This document shows, one piece after another, positions 24,701 to 35,788 of a stretch of DNA of 64,000 bases. The first letter of the stretch is position 1. Every line of letters begins with the position of its first letter. A program made the translations under genes and the position numbers. Source of the stretch: Neospora caninum Liverpool (lineage: Eukaryota > Apicomplexa > Conoidasida > Eucoccidiorida > Sarcocystidae); assembly GCF_000208865.1 (NCBI RefSeq), contig NC_018393.1, forward strand, positions 3,883,737-3,947,736, written 5' to 3'. The notes below the pieces were generated by a model that was not told where the DNA came from, did no database searches, and saw only the letters and a list, made by a program, of their open reading frames with translations.

Positions 24701-25287
24701 GGCGGCCGTGTCGTCGTTTTAAGAGGTACCGGTGGAGTCTCCTGGGAGTCACTTGGAAACGGTTTTCGTATCTTCATTTTCCCGTTTTCTGGTTGTGCTT
24801 AGGTTCCCTGTCGCTTTCCTCGGACCCGACAGACTTCTTCACGTGGGGGGGGGGGGGGTCAGCCGGGGTACATACCCGTGTAGTCGGCATATGCAGCCAG
24901 GGGGTCTCCACGTTCCAAGTATTCCGCCACAGCCCTATTTGCGGACCATTCTTCACAGTGAAAGTGAGGTGCCGAACGCATTTTTCCTCAAACGGGCTTA
25001 CACCTGCCATTGGAAGTTTCTTCCACCTTCGGACTGCCGTTTGCGCGGACCGTCGTTTGCTAGGAGTCAAGCACCGCTCTGTCTCCCAGGTCTGCTGTTA
25101 GCAACGGAGGCCGTTGTGAAGGAGTGCTCGGCTCGCCTGCTCCGTGCCCGTAGTCTCGTGTGAAGCGCGACCGCCACCAGTTCTCGGCGATTGGGGGTGG
25201 GGACGTAAATACATGTTAATTCGGCTGTTTTCCGCTTCTCTTTTCAAAAATATAGCTGTGTCGAACAGGGTATCTCTGCAAAAAACG
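21785..25287. other. intergenic region, 5' side of the Clp gene
   Basis: No well-supported gene is present. Contents include a 79-codon open stretch at 23307-23543 listed separately, a 12-base G run near 24846, and a long plus-strand open frame (24376-25101) judged spurious because it is rich in Cys, Arg and Ser without any domain pattern. The right-hand part is presumably the promoter and 5' leader of the Clp ATPase gene. Confidence 0.5.
23307..23543 (+). other. possible unassigned exon
   Basis: This stretch is open for 78 codons and ends at TAG 23541-23543, with no initiating ATG. From about 23327, after a CGCCAG acceptor-like site, the translation reads RLGFIEAPQRQSILTDVEQF and then AVLTLPQDAWPPRKVCTLES, which has a protein-like composition. 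No upstream exon could be joined to it and no family is recognised. It may be a terminal exon of a small gene between the Nudix and Clp genes, or a chance open frame. Confidence 0.22.
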
Positions 25288-28200
25288 ATGGCAGGTGCTC
25301 GGCGGGTACCCACCGGCTCGCGCGCCGCCAGCGCGCGACGGCTGATGCTTGCGGCCGCCTTCGCCATTTTTGCGCTCACTTGGCAAACTAGGGGTGTGGA
25401 AGCCGGTACCTCTTCTTCTGGGAGCACTCCGGCGCCAGGAGGAAAACTCGATAAGGTACTGCCGAGTCGAAAACCAGGGAAGGGGGAGGGCGGCGCTGGG
25501 CTGGCAGGGAGCGCATTAAATCGATGCACTGGGACGAACCGGCACTTACAGTCCTCACAGGTCCCGATCTCACTCCACCTTGCTGCGTTCGACTGCAGAC
25601 TCAAGTGTAGTTCTTCAGGACCAGGGCAGAATTCTACACTTGCCCACTTCGCCGTAGGCGCGAACCCTCCTTTCACACAGGGGGAAATCTTGCCGGCATC
25701 GGCTGTCGGAGCGAACCACCAGCCACGTGATGCAGCCAACAGTGTGGCCGGAAGACAGAACGGGTCTCCTCAGGTGTTCTACTCGTCGCTTGCTCGTCAC
25801 TGGCTCTAATGGGGTCATATAGAGTGCTCTTGTGCTCGCGACTGAGGGCTCGTGTTTTCTCCATTCAGCCGTAGCCGGCCACAGCAACGGACAGTTTTGG
25901 TCTAGAGCTTTGTTTTGGTGGAAGTTGTCGTGCACTCATACAAATCGTCCTACGCTTTGGTTAGTCTCTGAGCTGGAGTGCATTGCCGGATTCACGTTTT
26001 TCCGCGTGGTTTCCGTCTTTCTCTCCGTGTGCAGCCTGCCAGCATCAGCCGCGACGCGCGCGAGCAGCTCGATCAAGCGGAAGTATTGGCGATGTACATG
26101 CACCATCGGCACATCACCCCTGTCCACTTCCTTACCGTTCTCCTAGAGGTTCAAGGCGACTACAGTAAGCACCTAAACCCCAAACTTCGGTTGCGGGGAC
26201 ATGCGTTCTTACTTTTTCGGTGGGTCCCCAGGCGCTCCAGCCTAATCCGAGCCTCCTCCACACCGAAGATTGTGCTTCTTCCAAAACCTGAGAACACAGA
26301 CCAATGAACTGTCGTGTACGGGGCATGCGGTTCTTCTTTAGGTATCACAAAGTCACTTCAGGAGTGTGGTGGAAACCTCTACGAACTCAAGAAGGCGTTG
26401 AGCAACGTTCTTATTAAGCTCCCCACCTCGTCGGTGAGTCACGGCTGCAGCATCACAGCATTGCGACCCAGCAGGAAAGACGCGACCTTCTCTCCGTAGT
26501 TTCTCACGGTTGACGTTGATATGTTCTCGTAGCGTCAGCAACAAGTAGGCTAGACCCGCAGCGAGGGTTCACCGCGAAGAGCACCCTTCTGTGCGCCCCT
26601 TGAACTCCAGCTTGGAGTGACCAAAATTCAAGCAAACGGTGGCATTGTCTGTGGCGGCATCTGATTCAGGAGGTCTACATTGTCGACGAGGTGGAATCCA
26701 CGGCTCAGCTCAAGCGCGTGGCGCTCCGCGCTCTGAATATCGCGCAGAAGGATAAGAAGCAGACGATCGGAATGGAGCATCTAATTCTGTCACTCTTTGA
26801 GGAAAGGAACCTACGGACGATGTTGGAGCAAGTTGGGTGCAATGTCAAGGTTTTCCTGGAGTCAGTCTGATTGCTGTCACACAGAGAATATTCCCGGTTC
26901 CTCTCACGCGACGTCGTTTACATAACACGGGGGGGTGGTAACACCCGTTCGGCACTTTCTGGCGGACTCACTCCTCAGCCGATAATGAAGTAGCTGTAGA
27001 TTTGGAGGGATCGTCATTGCAATTTTGTGCAAGATTTGGGGGATCTCAACACAAAGACAGCGTACAAGTCTCCGAGCCAGCATGAGACTCCGACCCACTT
27101 CTGCGTGCGCTTGCAGGCATTCAACTGCCATGTACGAGACCAAATTCAAGGAAGATGTCGCCAACCGCTCAAAAAAGAAGCAGGGGAGCACAAGCGCGTC
27201 GAGCACTAGTGAATCGACGCCCGAAAACTCCGACGAGGAGTTCGTCAAAAGCTTCGGTGTGGACATGACACAGCTGGCAGCGGATGGTAAACTGGAACCT
27301 GTAGTCGGCCGCAACAAAGAGATTAAAGAAGTCATCACGGTGAGGCACTGTCAAACTGAAGAAACGTTCAGTTCGTATTCCCTCGAACGCTGCGCTAGCG
27401 GGAAGCGGGACGGGCACGAAAGCTCACAAACTTCATGGTAAGCAGTGACACAACGCCTTGCTGTTCTGTAACATGTGGTGACAGGTCCTCAGCCGAAAGG
27501 GGAAGGGGAACCCCTGCCTCATAGGCGAGCCCGGTGTCGGCAAGACCGCTGTAGTCGAGGGTCTGGCTCAACGTCTAATCGAGGTAAGGGGAACCAAGTG
27601 AAACGTTTTCGCCTTCGACTTTAGTGTCTTTCCTTCCCCAGAAGCCTATGTCCTTTCGGATCCTGCAACTTATGTTAGTGTTCCTGCTTTTCGCCGCTGT
27701 GCAGGGCATGGTCCCCAAGTCCCTGGAAAACAAGATCCTGTTCGCTGTCGACCTGGGTGCGCTGATCGCTGGCGCGACCTATCGTGGCGAATTCGAGAAG
27801 CGCATGAAAGCACTGCTCCGATATGTAAGCCGTGGAGTCACAGAGCAGCAAGTCCTCTCGAGAGGATGGTTATGGCAGATCAATTAAATATGGAGGCAAC
27901 GAGACTCGGGGCTCGCGTGTTTCTGCAGGCCTCAGAGGAGTGCGTGAGGGCCTTAATCTGAAAAATCGGGTTCTACCGTTTGAACACTCGCTCCATTATT
28001 TGTCAGGCGGTCGGCCAGGAAGGCCGTGTCATTTTGTTCATCGACGAGATTCACATGCTCATGGGCGCTGGAAAGAGCGACGGCACAGTCGACGCTGCCA
28101 ATTTGTTGAAACCTCCAATGGCTAGAGGTGAAATCAGGTGAGCTGCGGTTGGGCTGCCTCGTATGAAGTGTGCTGAACAGACTGGCGAGAATGCGGGCAA

Positions 28201-31200
28201 TGAACGGGGGACAAGGCCGGTAACACATGCAAAACCGATGGCGCCTTTCCGCGATGTAGTCGCGTCAAGGTCAATGACGCAGTATCCAGTCACTGCATGG
28301 TGCGTGTACAGCGCTGCAGAGCGGCAGGTGTCTCTTCTAGTTTAAATACGTCTAGGAGAGCACACTGCGTCCCCTTTCTCCGGCAACTCCCATCTGCACA
28401 CACGTCGAGGTCCAGGGTGCTCAGGGCCGACGGTGAAGCAACAGCGTTCGTTCCTTGCCGCGTCTGAAGCGTATGCGTCACCCGGATTAGCGTTTTTGTG
28501 CCTTTGTGCTAGGTGCCCCACTCCTGTGTGCTGTGTTTTGATGAAGACTTGTGGGAGCGACAACTCAGGAGGAGTACAAGATCATTGAGCGGGACGCGGC
28601 GATGGAGCGCCGCCTGAAACCGATCTTGGTTGAGGAACCTACAACCGACCGAGCAATCTACATCCTGAGAAAACTGAAGGAAAAGTTCGAGCGCCATCAC
28701 GAGATGACGATCTCTGATGAGGCCATCGTCTCTGCGGTTATGCTTTCGCACAAATACATCAAAAACAGGAAGCTCCCCGACAAAGCAATCGACTTGGTGA
28801 GCGACGATTCTTTGGTGCCAAAGAGAGAAGAGCTCCTGTTGCATTTGCTCAAAACATAGAGACGACAGTTCAGCCGTCAACTTCCCCGAGCCCACGCGGG
28901 CAGCACGTTCACACAGGGACGAATGTCTGATGAGATGCTGGGCTCAGGCTCCTGCAAGCATCTCTCCAGCGGTTGTTACAGCTGAACTATGCCAAGCCTG
29001 GTGCACATGAACTACCTAGCATCAGCAAAAGCCCCAAAGCGGACCAAAATGTGTGTGTGCTTTGACATGTCTTCGCGCAGCTGGATGAAGCGGCCGCAAC
29101 AAAACGCGTGAAATGGGACTTGAGGACCGTGGACGATGACGAAATGGCATCGGAGAAAAAACAAAAAGAGAAGCTCGAGGAGGAACACCGTAAAGTTGAA
29201 GAACAAGATAAGAAACGAATTGAAGGACAACACGTACGTAGTGTATTTCTCTTCGCGCTTTGCATCACAGAAGGTGGTAGACTCGAAACACAGCATAACC
29301 ACTGCAAGCAGAGAGCGCTTTAATCCATCGGTATGGAGGGCTGATCAATCCACCAAAGAGGTGGAAACACGAAATCACTTGTCTGTTGCTGTTTCGTTTC
29401 ATGAACGCTTCTGTAGAAGTGGTACCGTCTCTGCAGTGTCCGCGGCGGTATAGGGGCATTCCCGGCAAGGACATTCACGGCTGAGCTGTTCATTTGCGCC
29501 CGGCAAGCATCGTAAAGCGAACAAAGCGTGCCGGTACCAGGTCATGGGCTGTAGAAAAGGTTTCGGCGGATGTCTTCAGGTGGAGTGTTCTTTGCTGTCT
29601 GTTCTACTATATCTTGTCAGCATGGTGCTGGGACCGAAGAGGAGTTGAAGTTGCTAGAGAAGGAAATCGAACAGGAGGCCCTTGAAGAAGAGCAGGAGTT
29701 AGTTCTCACTGCCGACGACGTGGCTGTGGTCATCAGCTCCTGGACAGGCATTCCGGTTGCCAAGCTGACTGATGATGAAAAGGGCAAGATCCTGCGCCTC
29801 TCCGACTTGCTCCACTCGGTAAGAATGACTCCGCGAAGAGGTGGCACGTTTCTGGTCCTCCAGGCAGGGCGTGGAAATGTCTGTCTCAAAACGATCCTAG
29901 GCTGCTATGTTACTCCGGGAGTCATAGGCAGACTGACTGCTTGAGGATGTCTCTTCGGGTACCGTAAGACTTCTTCTCTGGGCACAGCATCACGTTCAAG
30001 GGGTCTCCTGGTATGCAGGAAGAGACTCCACTGATGCCCAGTAGACCCAGATAGAGTAGGTCAATGCGGTGCATGCGCACTGTAGTAGCTTCGCGAGCAT
30101 GATCCCAGTACTAGCTATCTTCTGCATGCCTTCTCTTCAGAGAGTAATCGGTCAAGAGGACGCCGTGAAAGCTGTGGCGGACGCCATGGTGCGAGCGCGA
30201 GCTGGGCTGAGCCGTGAGGGCATGCCCGTCGGCTCGTTTCTTTTCCTCGGTCCCACCGGTGAGCCCTCGACCACTTCCGGGACGGCATTGTTCAGGAATA
30301 CTTTGCTGGTAGTACTGCAGCGCCACCCGGCCTCAGCAGAACCTCGCTGTCGCCTTTTTAGGTAGTGTGGAGACGAAACAGATTGGCTTCATCAGAGTTC
30401 GCGATGGTCAGCACTCCCATGATGGGCATTGTATCGGATGCCTGGTGCCCCCCTGCGTCTGCGTTCCAGGTGTCGGAAAAACAGAGCTGGCGAAAGCGCT
30501 GGCCGCTGAAATGTTCCACTCCGAGAAAAACCTTATTAGAATAGACATGAGCGAGTTCAGCGAAGCGCACAGCGTTTCGCGCTTGATTGGAAGTCCTCCT
30601 GGCTACGTAGGCCACGAGGCTGGAGGGCAGCTCACTGAGGCGGTGCGTCGCAGGCCCCACAGCGTCGTCCTCTTCGACGAGATAGAAAAAGGACACCAGC
30701 AGATTCTCAACATTATGCTCCAGGTGAGAAACCTGCATGTGGTAATTGCTTCGCTCGTCTCAATTGTCAGCTCGATTCTGCACGTTTGGCAAACCTTTCC
30801 CCCGGACATTCGAGCGCCGGGAAGCTTCTGCGAAAAGCTGCTTGTCAGACCGGCAGGCAGCATCGTCGACGCAGCCTCGTGCTTGCCTGCTTCCCACATT
30901 TCTTCCGTTTGAAGGTTCACGCCGTGTGTACTATTTGGTATACATTCGTCTACGTACTATACAGCCTTTGTTTATTCGATTTATATTAGACCCAAGTGAC
31001 CGGGTACGGTCAGTCGCTCACGCTTGCTCTCGGGCGCGACCAGCGGTCGTCCGTAGCACGAAGAAACTCCACTGGACCCGGTTTCCTTGGCTTTTTTCAG
31101 ATGCTGGATGAAGGGCGACTGACAGATGGTAAAGGGCTGTTGGTAGACTTCACAAACTGCGTCATCATTCTGACTTCAAATGTCGGAGCCCAGTACATCA

Positions 31201-32330
31201 TCTCGGCATACGAACAGGGCGAAAAGGATTCTCGGAGTGCACTGGCAACCTTCGATCCCAAAAGTGGAAGTCTGGAGCAATTCGCAGAAGCTACCAAGGC
31301 TGCTCAAGTGGCAGCGGAAAGCGATGACGCAGCATCAGCGAAGACAGACAAGAAGGGAGCTGTCCTTGACAAGAACAAGAAGTCTGGCAATTGGAAAAAG
31401 GAAGCACGAAGGAAGATCTTGTCTGAGATCGCAGGATCAGGCCTCCTGAAACCGGAAGTTGTAAACCGTTTTTCGGGTGTCATTGTAAGTGCAGGCCTGC
31501 GAGAATCTCGAGACCACTATGCAGCAAAGAGAGCAGTACAAGTCTCGTGCCGTCCATACTGATGACGGGTCGCTGAGGATCTCGAAAATGAAAACCTCAG
31601 TTGGGACGCTCATTCGCTTCAGGGAAGAAAGCGGAGTTTACTCAGGTGCACAGCTCTTCTTAATTCGTGAGGCTGACGAAACATCTTACCGATTTTGGGA
31701 GGACAGCAGACCGTCTGTGTGCATGAGAAATCAGCATTATCCTCTCCATTTCTTGGGTGTTTTTCGTGCAGATCTTCGAGCCGATGAAGCCGTCAGACGT
31801 CAGAAAGATCTTATCCATCCAATCCAAGGATCTGAAGGAGGCGCTAGCGCGAAAAGGCATTGAGCTCGTCATCGATGGCTCTGCAGAGGAGTTCATCGTG
31901 CAAAGGAGTTACACTCACAAGTTCGGTGCACGCCCTCTCAAAAGGTAACAAATTGGAACTTGCCGTGCAACACATGGCAATCTGTTTTTGTTGCCAGTCC
32001 CTCTGAGCAATCTAATTGCCATCCGTTTTATTCCAAAAAGTGTCTGCTGTGTGAAACAAACGGTTTCAATGTTCGTCCGGCCAGTATTTGCGTGTTTTGA
32101 GTCTTGCGATTGCCGTAATCTGCGTGCATTTTCATGTGTTTTTACTGTTCAGATTTGTCGACAATCAAATCGGTGCAAAAATGGCTCCGTGGATTCTCAG
32201 CGGCTACCTCCAGCCGGGCATGAGAGTTACAGTTGTTGCCTCGAAAAGGAACAAAAACACACTGGAAGCCCATGTAAGTCAACACAGGAAGCTTGCCTTA
32301 GCCCACATACAAGATGTACCATTCAGGTAG
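25288..32330 (+). CDS. Hsp100/Clp ATPase (two AAA modules), signal-peptide leader
   Basis: Sixteen exons: 25288-25455, 26035-26164, 26342-26433, 26670-26860, 27117-27339, 27485-27583, 27705-27824, 28007-28137, 28547-28796, 29081-29233, 29621-29818, 30141-30258, 30470-30723, 31101-31484, 31772-31944 and 32153-32330, closing in phase at 953 residues. Exon 1 could instead end at 25560 (988 residues). Order: hydrophobic leader [16 protein letters not shown] then a basic/Ser-rich stretch; Clp N-repeat (exons 2-4); AAA1 with [17 protein letters not shown] and the KYRGEFE-like pore segment [10 protein letters not shown]; short coiled middle region; AAA2 with [26 protein letters not shown] and TSNVGA; C-terminal PLKRF segment. 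It unfolds or disaggregates proteins using ATP. The leader suggests secretory entry, most likely to the apicoplast (inference). The middle region is only about 80 residues, as in ClpC, but no IGF/IGL-type ClpP-binding tripeptide is visible, favouring a disaggregase. AAA2 has an A/K/S-rich insertion of about 55-60 residues. A strong donor-like CAT|GTAAGT at 32273 leaves the final codons open to revision; the exon 4-5 joint uses GTCAGT. Confidence 0.9.
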
Positions 32331-35300
32331 GTCGATGTCTACTGCCCTAAGCAACGTTTGTTTTATCTGTTTCTCATGCCGTCATGGCTTTTAAGTTGCG
32401 ACGGCAGAGGGGCCGTTATACCGAGTCTTATGGCGTTGGCGTGCGGGAACGCTCAACAAGAGCTGTTCAAACTAGTACAGGACCGTGAACTTGGTCCGTG
32501 GGATCCTCTGTTGCTCTGCTTGCAAACTGCTCGTAGGTCTGCAAGGTAGTAATGGGCAAGTGTGACAGGACAACGAGGAAGGCCCGTGTTCTAGCATCTG
32601 TTGCGAAGAAAGATGACAGCAGCCCTGATGATCCCGGTCGATAGCCAGCTTTCCCAAGTGGTCCCCGAGCTCCAGGCACTAGGATTAGCAGGTGTGTGAG
32701 GAGTGTGTTTGAATTTGCGACACAAACCACTCCGGGCGTTACCGGGGCCTCTTTAGAGCTGTACAACCATGATTTGTGGTGCCGTAGGCTGTGGGAACTC
32801 GTGCTGCCTCCACGGGAGGCATGCACAGGGATTTTGAATATCACAACCTCTCCTGGCTAGGATTGCATCTAAAAGAAAGGGCGGGTTGGGGCGGGTTCCG
32901 GACGGCGCATTTCAGTTGAAGCGGTTCGCTTGTTTTTGTGGTACAACCGTGGCGACATACTCGGCGATTGTCAGCCTTCGTGAAGAGCGTGACACAGTAA
33001 TTTGAATCTACATGGTTTTCGATTAGGAAAGTCTGCCATGTTCTGGCCATGGATTTGGAACAGAGTTGGAAGAACGGTCCCCCCGCTGTGGTACAGTATG
33101 TACTAAGAGGTGTGCTCGCCTGAAACTGGTGTTTCTGTTTCCCGATTCGTGGGGGCTTTCAAATAAAGTACCTGCGATGGTTGCAGCTGGAACGGTATAA
33201 GTATTTATTTAAGCGGTAGATGCACACTGTCGGACTATGTCGGCTGAGATGTCCTGCAGTCACCAGATTCAGTTTTTGATACTTCCTTGGAATGGGGCGA
33301 CACCACCGCGTCCGCCTTGCTAAAGGCATGCAATGTTGGCAGCCTTTGACACGTGTTTTTTTGCGACGCTGAGGCTGCTTCGAACACCAACATCTTCGCT
33401 TTCGCAAAACGTGCACATACCTGGAAACCGATAGTGAACTAAACACCCTTGTGCGAAGGATCAACCTCGTGGATGCATAGTCGCGCCAATCAAACAGCAA
33501 GCGCCCGCCCTCAGCTCGCGATGTCGAGTTGCTTTGCAGCGTCCCCTATCAGCGTTCCACAGTCTGTTCCAACACTCATCCAGCAGAGGTATTTGCGCCC
33601 CGAATGATACCTGCTTGATGTGGTCTCTAGTTGACGCCGACGGGGATGATGTTCCCCCGCACACTCCAGCACGCAACACAGGCTCCTCTGCATCCTCAAC
33701 GGACCCCTGTGGTACTGCCATGTACTCCAGATTCTGTCGCTTTGTCATGAATTCCTTCATACCGCAGTGAATTCAGAAGAAACATGAATCGTCACAGCAT
33801 ACCCTCGAAACGCTGTTAGCAGTACCTCTGCGTGTGCCGCCAATCCATTCTCCCTCATCAGTCCAATTTGGGCTTTTCCTGCTGGATGCAATCCCGAATT
33901 GCTCTGATGCATATTCCAACGAGTAGAGACTGTAGTCAGTTTCGTATTCTACAAAATACCAAGACGAGTGGTTGCTCGGAGACCTGCAGTCGAGATGCAG
34001 CAGCTGTTTAGGGTAGCCCTGATGCTAATCGCGAAGCTTCTCTTAAGGAATTCTTGTATCTCGGTGGTTCGATGAAAGCTTGGGCGTTTCACTACGTGTC
34101 AGTCCTCCAGGGCAAAACGGAATGTTCAAATGCAAATCGCTCCTAGGCACAAATAGTCTGCAGTGGGGTTGCCGATGTGAAAGTTTTTGGAAGACTAGCA
34201 GCGGTGAGGGTGCCGACATTGTCCTAGTTGGCGCACTTGACATTGGTACGGTTGGGATTGCTGCCGGACAATTTGTCGGATCGTGAGCACAGTGTTCTGT
34301 ACCTTGTGGGCTGCCAGGCATTAGCTGGTGTGTGCGAGAAAAAATGTTTCGACATGTGCCGCTTTAATCCCGTAGAGTACCTTTCCACCTCGCGCCTCCG
34401 GCCGTCGGCAGCGATATTCGAAGCGCTCTTGGCGCAGAATAGTTGTTCCTTAAGACAGCAGAAACGATAAATTAGTAACCATGGAAGACTTGCCCAGAGG
34501 ACGGAGTGCACAACCACAATCCCAGCTATACATGCACACGAATTCCTCGCACGAATTGTTTCACTACACTGCTGGGTTTTCACGCTGTCAACACCCAGAC
34601 AACATACGGCATTGCAAGAATGACCGAATAGAAAGAGGCATCCGCCGTCACGACAGTTGTTGCTTAATCGTGCTAAGAAGGGGGAGCAAGCGAGGAGCGA
34701 GGGAAAATCCTTTACACGTGTCCCAATTCAAGCAGTGAGACGCCGTTATTATTCTGTATCTACGAATGAGTGCAATTGAGGAACTGCAACATAGAGACGG
34801 GGCGAAACCATGAACGCAAGCGCCTCCCACGTTGTCAACAAATATTCGCGCGGTACGAACTGTACGCCCCGAACGATCACTGGGCAACCGCCCGGTCGTG
34901 TGGCATCCCGAGACGCACCTCCAAGCCTACGCATTGAAACAGGCGACAGCTGAAGACGAACCATTACCGCGCATTCCCTCGATGTTCCCGCGATGAAAAT
35001 TAGCTGGTAGACTACGTCCGCAGCACAATCACAAGGTACACACCACATACGAAGCAGCTCGTGTTGATTGTGACCTAGATTCATCATAGGTGAGGTCACA
35101 CACCCCACACGATATCCCTATGTTCCCCAACATTGGGTTTAACATTTCCACAGAAGACAGTTTGAGACGAGGTCGACCGCCTTCACACAGCTCAGTGGCT
35201 CCACGACAGCGGGCCGCTGGTGTGCGTATGCACTCGACCGTGAACCTGTATCACAAACGTGCTATCTCGGTGGCACACAAGGGCCTAGAAATACCTAGTG

Positions 35301-35788
35301 TACGAGTATGGACATAAACGAGGGCGCAGCCACCGGAATAGGGGGCCGAAAATGCTCCCCAGGAAACGAATGTCAATTCTTGGCGTGCTGACGCCAAAAA
35401 CGGTCGAAAAAACCAGAAGGGCCAGAAACGGGACCTAAATGGAATCAACGGCAGCCACGTGTGCCTCTTTCGACCCGAACAGAACGCTTCGTCCACCTTT
35501 CGGGGAAGAGAGACTCTACGCTGGAAAAAACGCATCCAAAACAAAGATATCCGACACGGAATAACTGGTCCCATAGGGACCCCACACACGAAAGACACCA
35601 TGAAGCCGCTTCAGAGCACGAAGCGTAGGCCGTCACTTTACAACATGATTACGTTTCCCGATTGTACACAGGTTGGCCTCGTCTCTCTCAGCTCTTAATG
35701 GGAGCGGCTTCATCCGGTTTCCTCGTCGGACGGTCCATGTTGCCTTCACACTAGAACAAGGACTCATCCACGCTGCGCAACGCCCCAT
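32331..35788. other. intergenic region between convergent genes
   Basis: The Clp gene (plus) and the first ApiAP2 gene (minus) converge on this interval, so it should hold two 3' ends and no promoter is required. No coding exon is supported. A minus-strand frame at 33461-33760 starts with ATG and is open for 99 codons but has no recognisable domain or splice support. Confidence 0.5.

Noticed and set aside
24376..25101. 241-codon plus-strand open frame upstream of the Clp gene
   Set aside because: Rich in Cys, Arg and Ser, contains a poly-G run translated as Gly, has no domain pattern, and its minus-strand overlap is equally open. Probably 5' leader sequence of the Clp gene.
33461..33760. 99-codon minus-strand frame between the Clp and ApiAP2 genes
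   Set aside because: Has an ATG and fair composition, but no domain, no upstream context and an overlapping open frame on the plus strand.
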